6,286 bases of DNA from positions 1 to 6,286 of the forward strand of contig DNNE01000194.1 in assembly GCA_003487805.1 (NCBI GenBank). The letters run 5' to 3'. Source of the DNA: Blastocatellia bacterium. Lineage in GTDB: Bacteria > Acidobacteriota > Blastocatellia > Pyrinomonadales > Pyrinomonadaceae. The notes under the pieces were generated by a model. The model saw only the letters and a program-made list of their open reading frames with translations. It had not been told where the DNA came from and did not search any database. Shown one piece after another: positions 4,932-6,286 of the stretch. How positions within the stretch are numbered: the stretch's first letter is position 1; each line of letters opens with the position of its first letter. A program made the translations under genes and the position numbers.

Positions 4932-6182
4932 TCAGTGAGCAATATTATGCGTTGGACTCTTGTAAACCACGCCGCCCTTCATCACAAACACGACGCGGCG
5001 CACTGCCGTAATGTCCTTCAACGGATCACCTTCAATCGCGATGATGTCCGCCTCTAATCCCGGCGCGATCGAGCCGATTAGATTACCCACGCCCATCGCC
5101 TCCGCGCCGAGCGAGTTTGCCGAAATCATTGCCGTCATCGGATTAACGCCGGCGTCGCGCACACGATCGATGAATTCTTCCGCGTTGCGCCCGTGCGCGC
5201 CGGCGACGGCATCGGTTCCGAAAACGATCTTCAGTCCGGGAATTTTGGAAGCGCGTTGCACCAGGTCGTGATTCATCGGCAGAATCTTTTCCATCGCCGC
5301 AAAACCTTCGGCTGTGTAGCCGGGTGTGCCGAGGTATTTCTCTTTATTCAGTAAGTAGTTTTCGATGACCAGTCCCGCTTGCGGATCCAGGTACGTTCCT
5401 TTCGCGGCCATCAGTTTCAAATCATCATCAGTTGCCAGCGTGCCGTGTTCGATCTCTGTGCAGCCGGCGTTGGTCGCCGCCCGCACGGCATCTTTATAAG
5501 CATGGACCAACGTTCGCAGGCCAAGCTTCTTTGCTTCATCGCAAGCCGCGTTCAGTTGCTCCTGCGACAACGTCATGCCGCCGCCCTGGCGAATACTTTG
5601 TGAGGCAAAGATCTTGATCAGATCTGCGCCCGCTTCTTTCTGCTTGCGGATGAAGGCGCGAATCTCGTCGGGCGTTCCGGTTTGCGGACCACGACCTGCG
5701 AGCGGCTCGACAGCGGTCAGAATGCGCGGGCCCGGCAACAGACCTTTTGCGATCGCATCGCGCAGCGGAACATCAGTTGGTGAGCCGACGCTTTGGATAG
5801 TTGTGAAGCCCGCCATCAAGGTGGCCCAGGCATTCGACTGTGCTGCGTATGCCGCTTCCTGAGTCGCGCGGCCGGCGCCACCGTTTTTTCCGTCTGGCCC
5901 AAAACTCCAGGTGATGTGCGCATGCGCATCAATCCATCCCGGCAAAACCGTGAGGCCGCGCAGATCGTAATCGACCGGTCCCGCTTTTGGATCAATCCGG
6001 ACAATCTTTGATCCTTCGATAACGATGCGCGTGTTGTGAAGTATCTTGCCTTTGCCGTCGAGTACGGTGCTCGCGGCGATCACGATCCGGTTTCGCGATG
6101 GAGTTTGCGCGAAAGTCTTTGAAGTGAGCAGGCAGACCGGAAGAATACAGCTGAATAAAAGAATGACCTTAGCGAATCGCAT
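4932..6182 (-). CDS. Exported amidohydrolase family protein (imidazolonepropionase/prolidase-like)
   Basis: This 416-residue protein starts with a signal peptide: MRFAK, a hydrophobic core at about 6-20, and a likely signal-peptidase site after TFA at 23-25. It therefore acts outside the cytoplasm, probably in the periplasm. The rest is a metal-dependent amidohydrolase TIM barrel flanked by a small beta domain. Visible site residues are H87 and H89 (DAHAH), K190 (DLIKIFAS, position of the carboxylated lysine), H227 (LVHA), H247 (IEHGT) and D324 (FGTDA). The complete H-x-H, K, H, H, D set indicates a binuclear enzyme. Similar proteins include Xaa-Pro dipeptidases and other hydrolases of N-acyl or cyclic amides, so the substrate remains open. 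The frame is open up to an ATG at 6275, but the ATG at 6182 is chosen because it gives the signal peptide and has an excellent ribosome binding site. GC-rich and intact. Confidence 0.93.
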   Translation of the reverse strand: MRFAKVILLFSCILPVCLLTSKTFAQTPSRNRIVIAASTVLDGKGKILHNTRIVIEGSKIVRIDPKAGPVDYDLRGLTVLPGWIDAHAHITWSFGPDGKNGGAGRATQEAAYAAQSNAWATLMAGFTTIQSVGSPTDVPLRDAIAKGLLPGPRILTAVEPLAGRGPQTGTPDEIRAFIRKQKEAGADLIKIFASQSIRQGGGMTLSQEQLNAACDEAKKLGLRTLVHAYKDAVRAATNAGCTEIEHGTLATDDDLKLMAAKGTYLDPQAGLVIENYLLNKEKYLGTPGYTAEGFAAMEKILPMNHDLVQRASKIPGLKIVFGTDAVAGAHGRNAEEFIDRVRDAGVNPMTAMISANSLGAEAMGVGNLIGSIAPGLEADIIAIEGDPLKDITAVRRVVFVMKGGVVYKSPTHNIAH

Positions 6183-6187
6183 AATCA

Positions 6188-6197
6188 CTCCTCTCCT
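6188..6197 (-). promoter_or_regulatory. Ribosome binding site that decides the amidohydrolase start
   Basis: On the minus strand this reads AGGAGAGGAG, two overlapping Shine-Dalgarno cores, ending 5 bases before the ATG at 6182. The upstream in-frame ATG at 6275 would add 31 residues without any resemblance to the family and would mask the signal peptide. Confidence 0.75.
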
Positions 6198-6260
6198 GGT
6201 TAGGTGAAAGCGGCATACTCTTATCACATTGTCGGAAGTTTCAGAACTACTGGAGAGATG

Positions 6261-6284
6261 AACCACAGAGGACACAGAGAAGAC
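6261..6284. repeat. Degenerate CACAGAG-type short repeat at the window edge
   Basis: CACAGAG occurs at 6264-6270 and 6273-6279, a period of 9 bases, within AACCACAGAGGACACAGAG. It lies about 80 bases upstream of the chosen amidohydrolase start. It belongs to the same texture as 1-21 and the inverted repeat at 897-981. It may extend past the window end. Confidence 0.45.
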
Positions 6285-6286
6285 GA

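Noticed and set aside
6183..6275. N-terminal extension of the amidohydrolase by 31 residues
   Set aside because: It would bury the signal peptide and run through a strong ribosome binding site; the ATG at 6182 is clearly better.

Overview
The window is a stretch of bacterial chromosome with moderate GC content. All nine credible genes lie on the minus strand, so transcription runs from high to low coordinates. Several proteins resemble, from memory, ones common in Acidobacteriota (Blastocatellia-type soil bacteria): the exported amidohydrolase, the 245-residue membrane protein, and the PhnB-like proteins beside a DUF1801 protein. The degenerate CACAGAG/GCGCAAAG-type intergenic repeats fit the same guess. 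This assignment is an inference; no rRNA or other marker gene is present.

In transcription order, the first gene is a secreted metal-dependent amidohydrolase (6182-4932) with a signal peptide and a complete binuclear metal site. After 56 bases comes a 442-residue HD-domain protein (4875-3547), visibly more AT-rich than its neighbours, with a plausible complete H...HD...H...H...D ligand set. After a 92-base gap there is a compact three-gene unit: an 80-residue helical protein (3454-3212), an HNH endonuclease (3219-2776) overlapping it by 8 bases, and a seven-helix membrane protein (2772-2035) starting 3 bases after the HNH stop codon.

A 115-base gap with a plausible sigma-70-type promoter leads into a cassette of four small genes. 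These are two PhnB-like VOC proteins (1919-1437 and 1402-989), a third VOC protein of the glyoxalase/CFP-30 type (862-491), and a DUF1801/YdhG-like protein (461-63). Three of the four have nearly the same purine-rich ribosome binding site, AAGGGAGA. The gap before the third VOC gene holds an inverted repeat made from the same short motif found at both window edges.

The most interesting part is 2035-4875, where an HD phosphohydrolase-like gene of different base composition sits beside a tightly coupled small-protein/HNH/membrane-protein unit. The HNH and small-protein pair looks like a recurrent but functionally uncharacterised two-gene module. The VOC/DUF1801 cassette is probably an accessory detoxification or stress set, with no substrate deducible. 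No tRNA, rRNA, CRISPR array, transposase or phage gene is visible.
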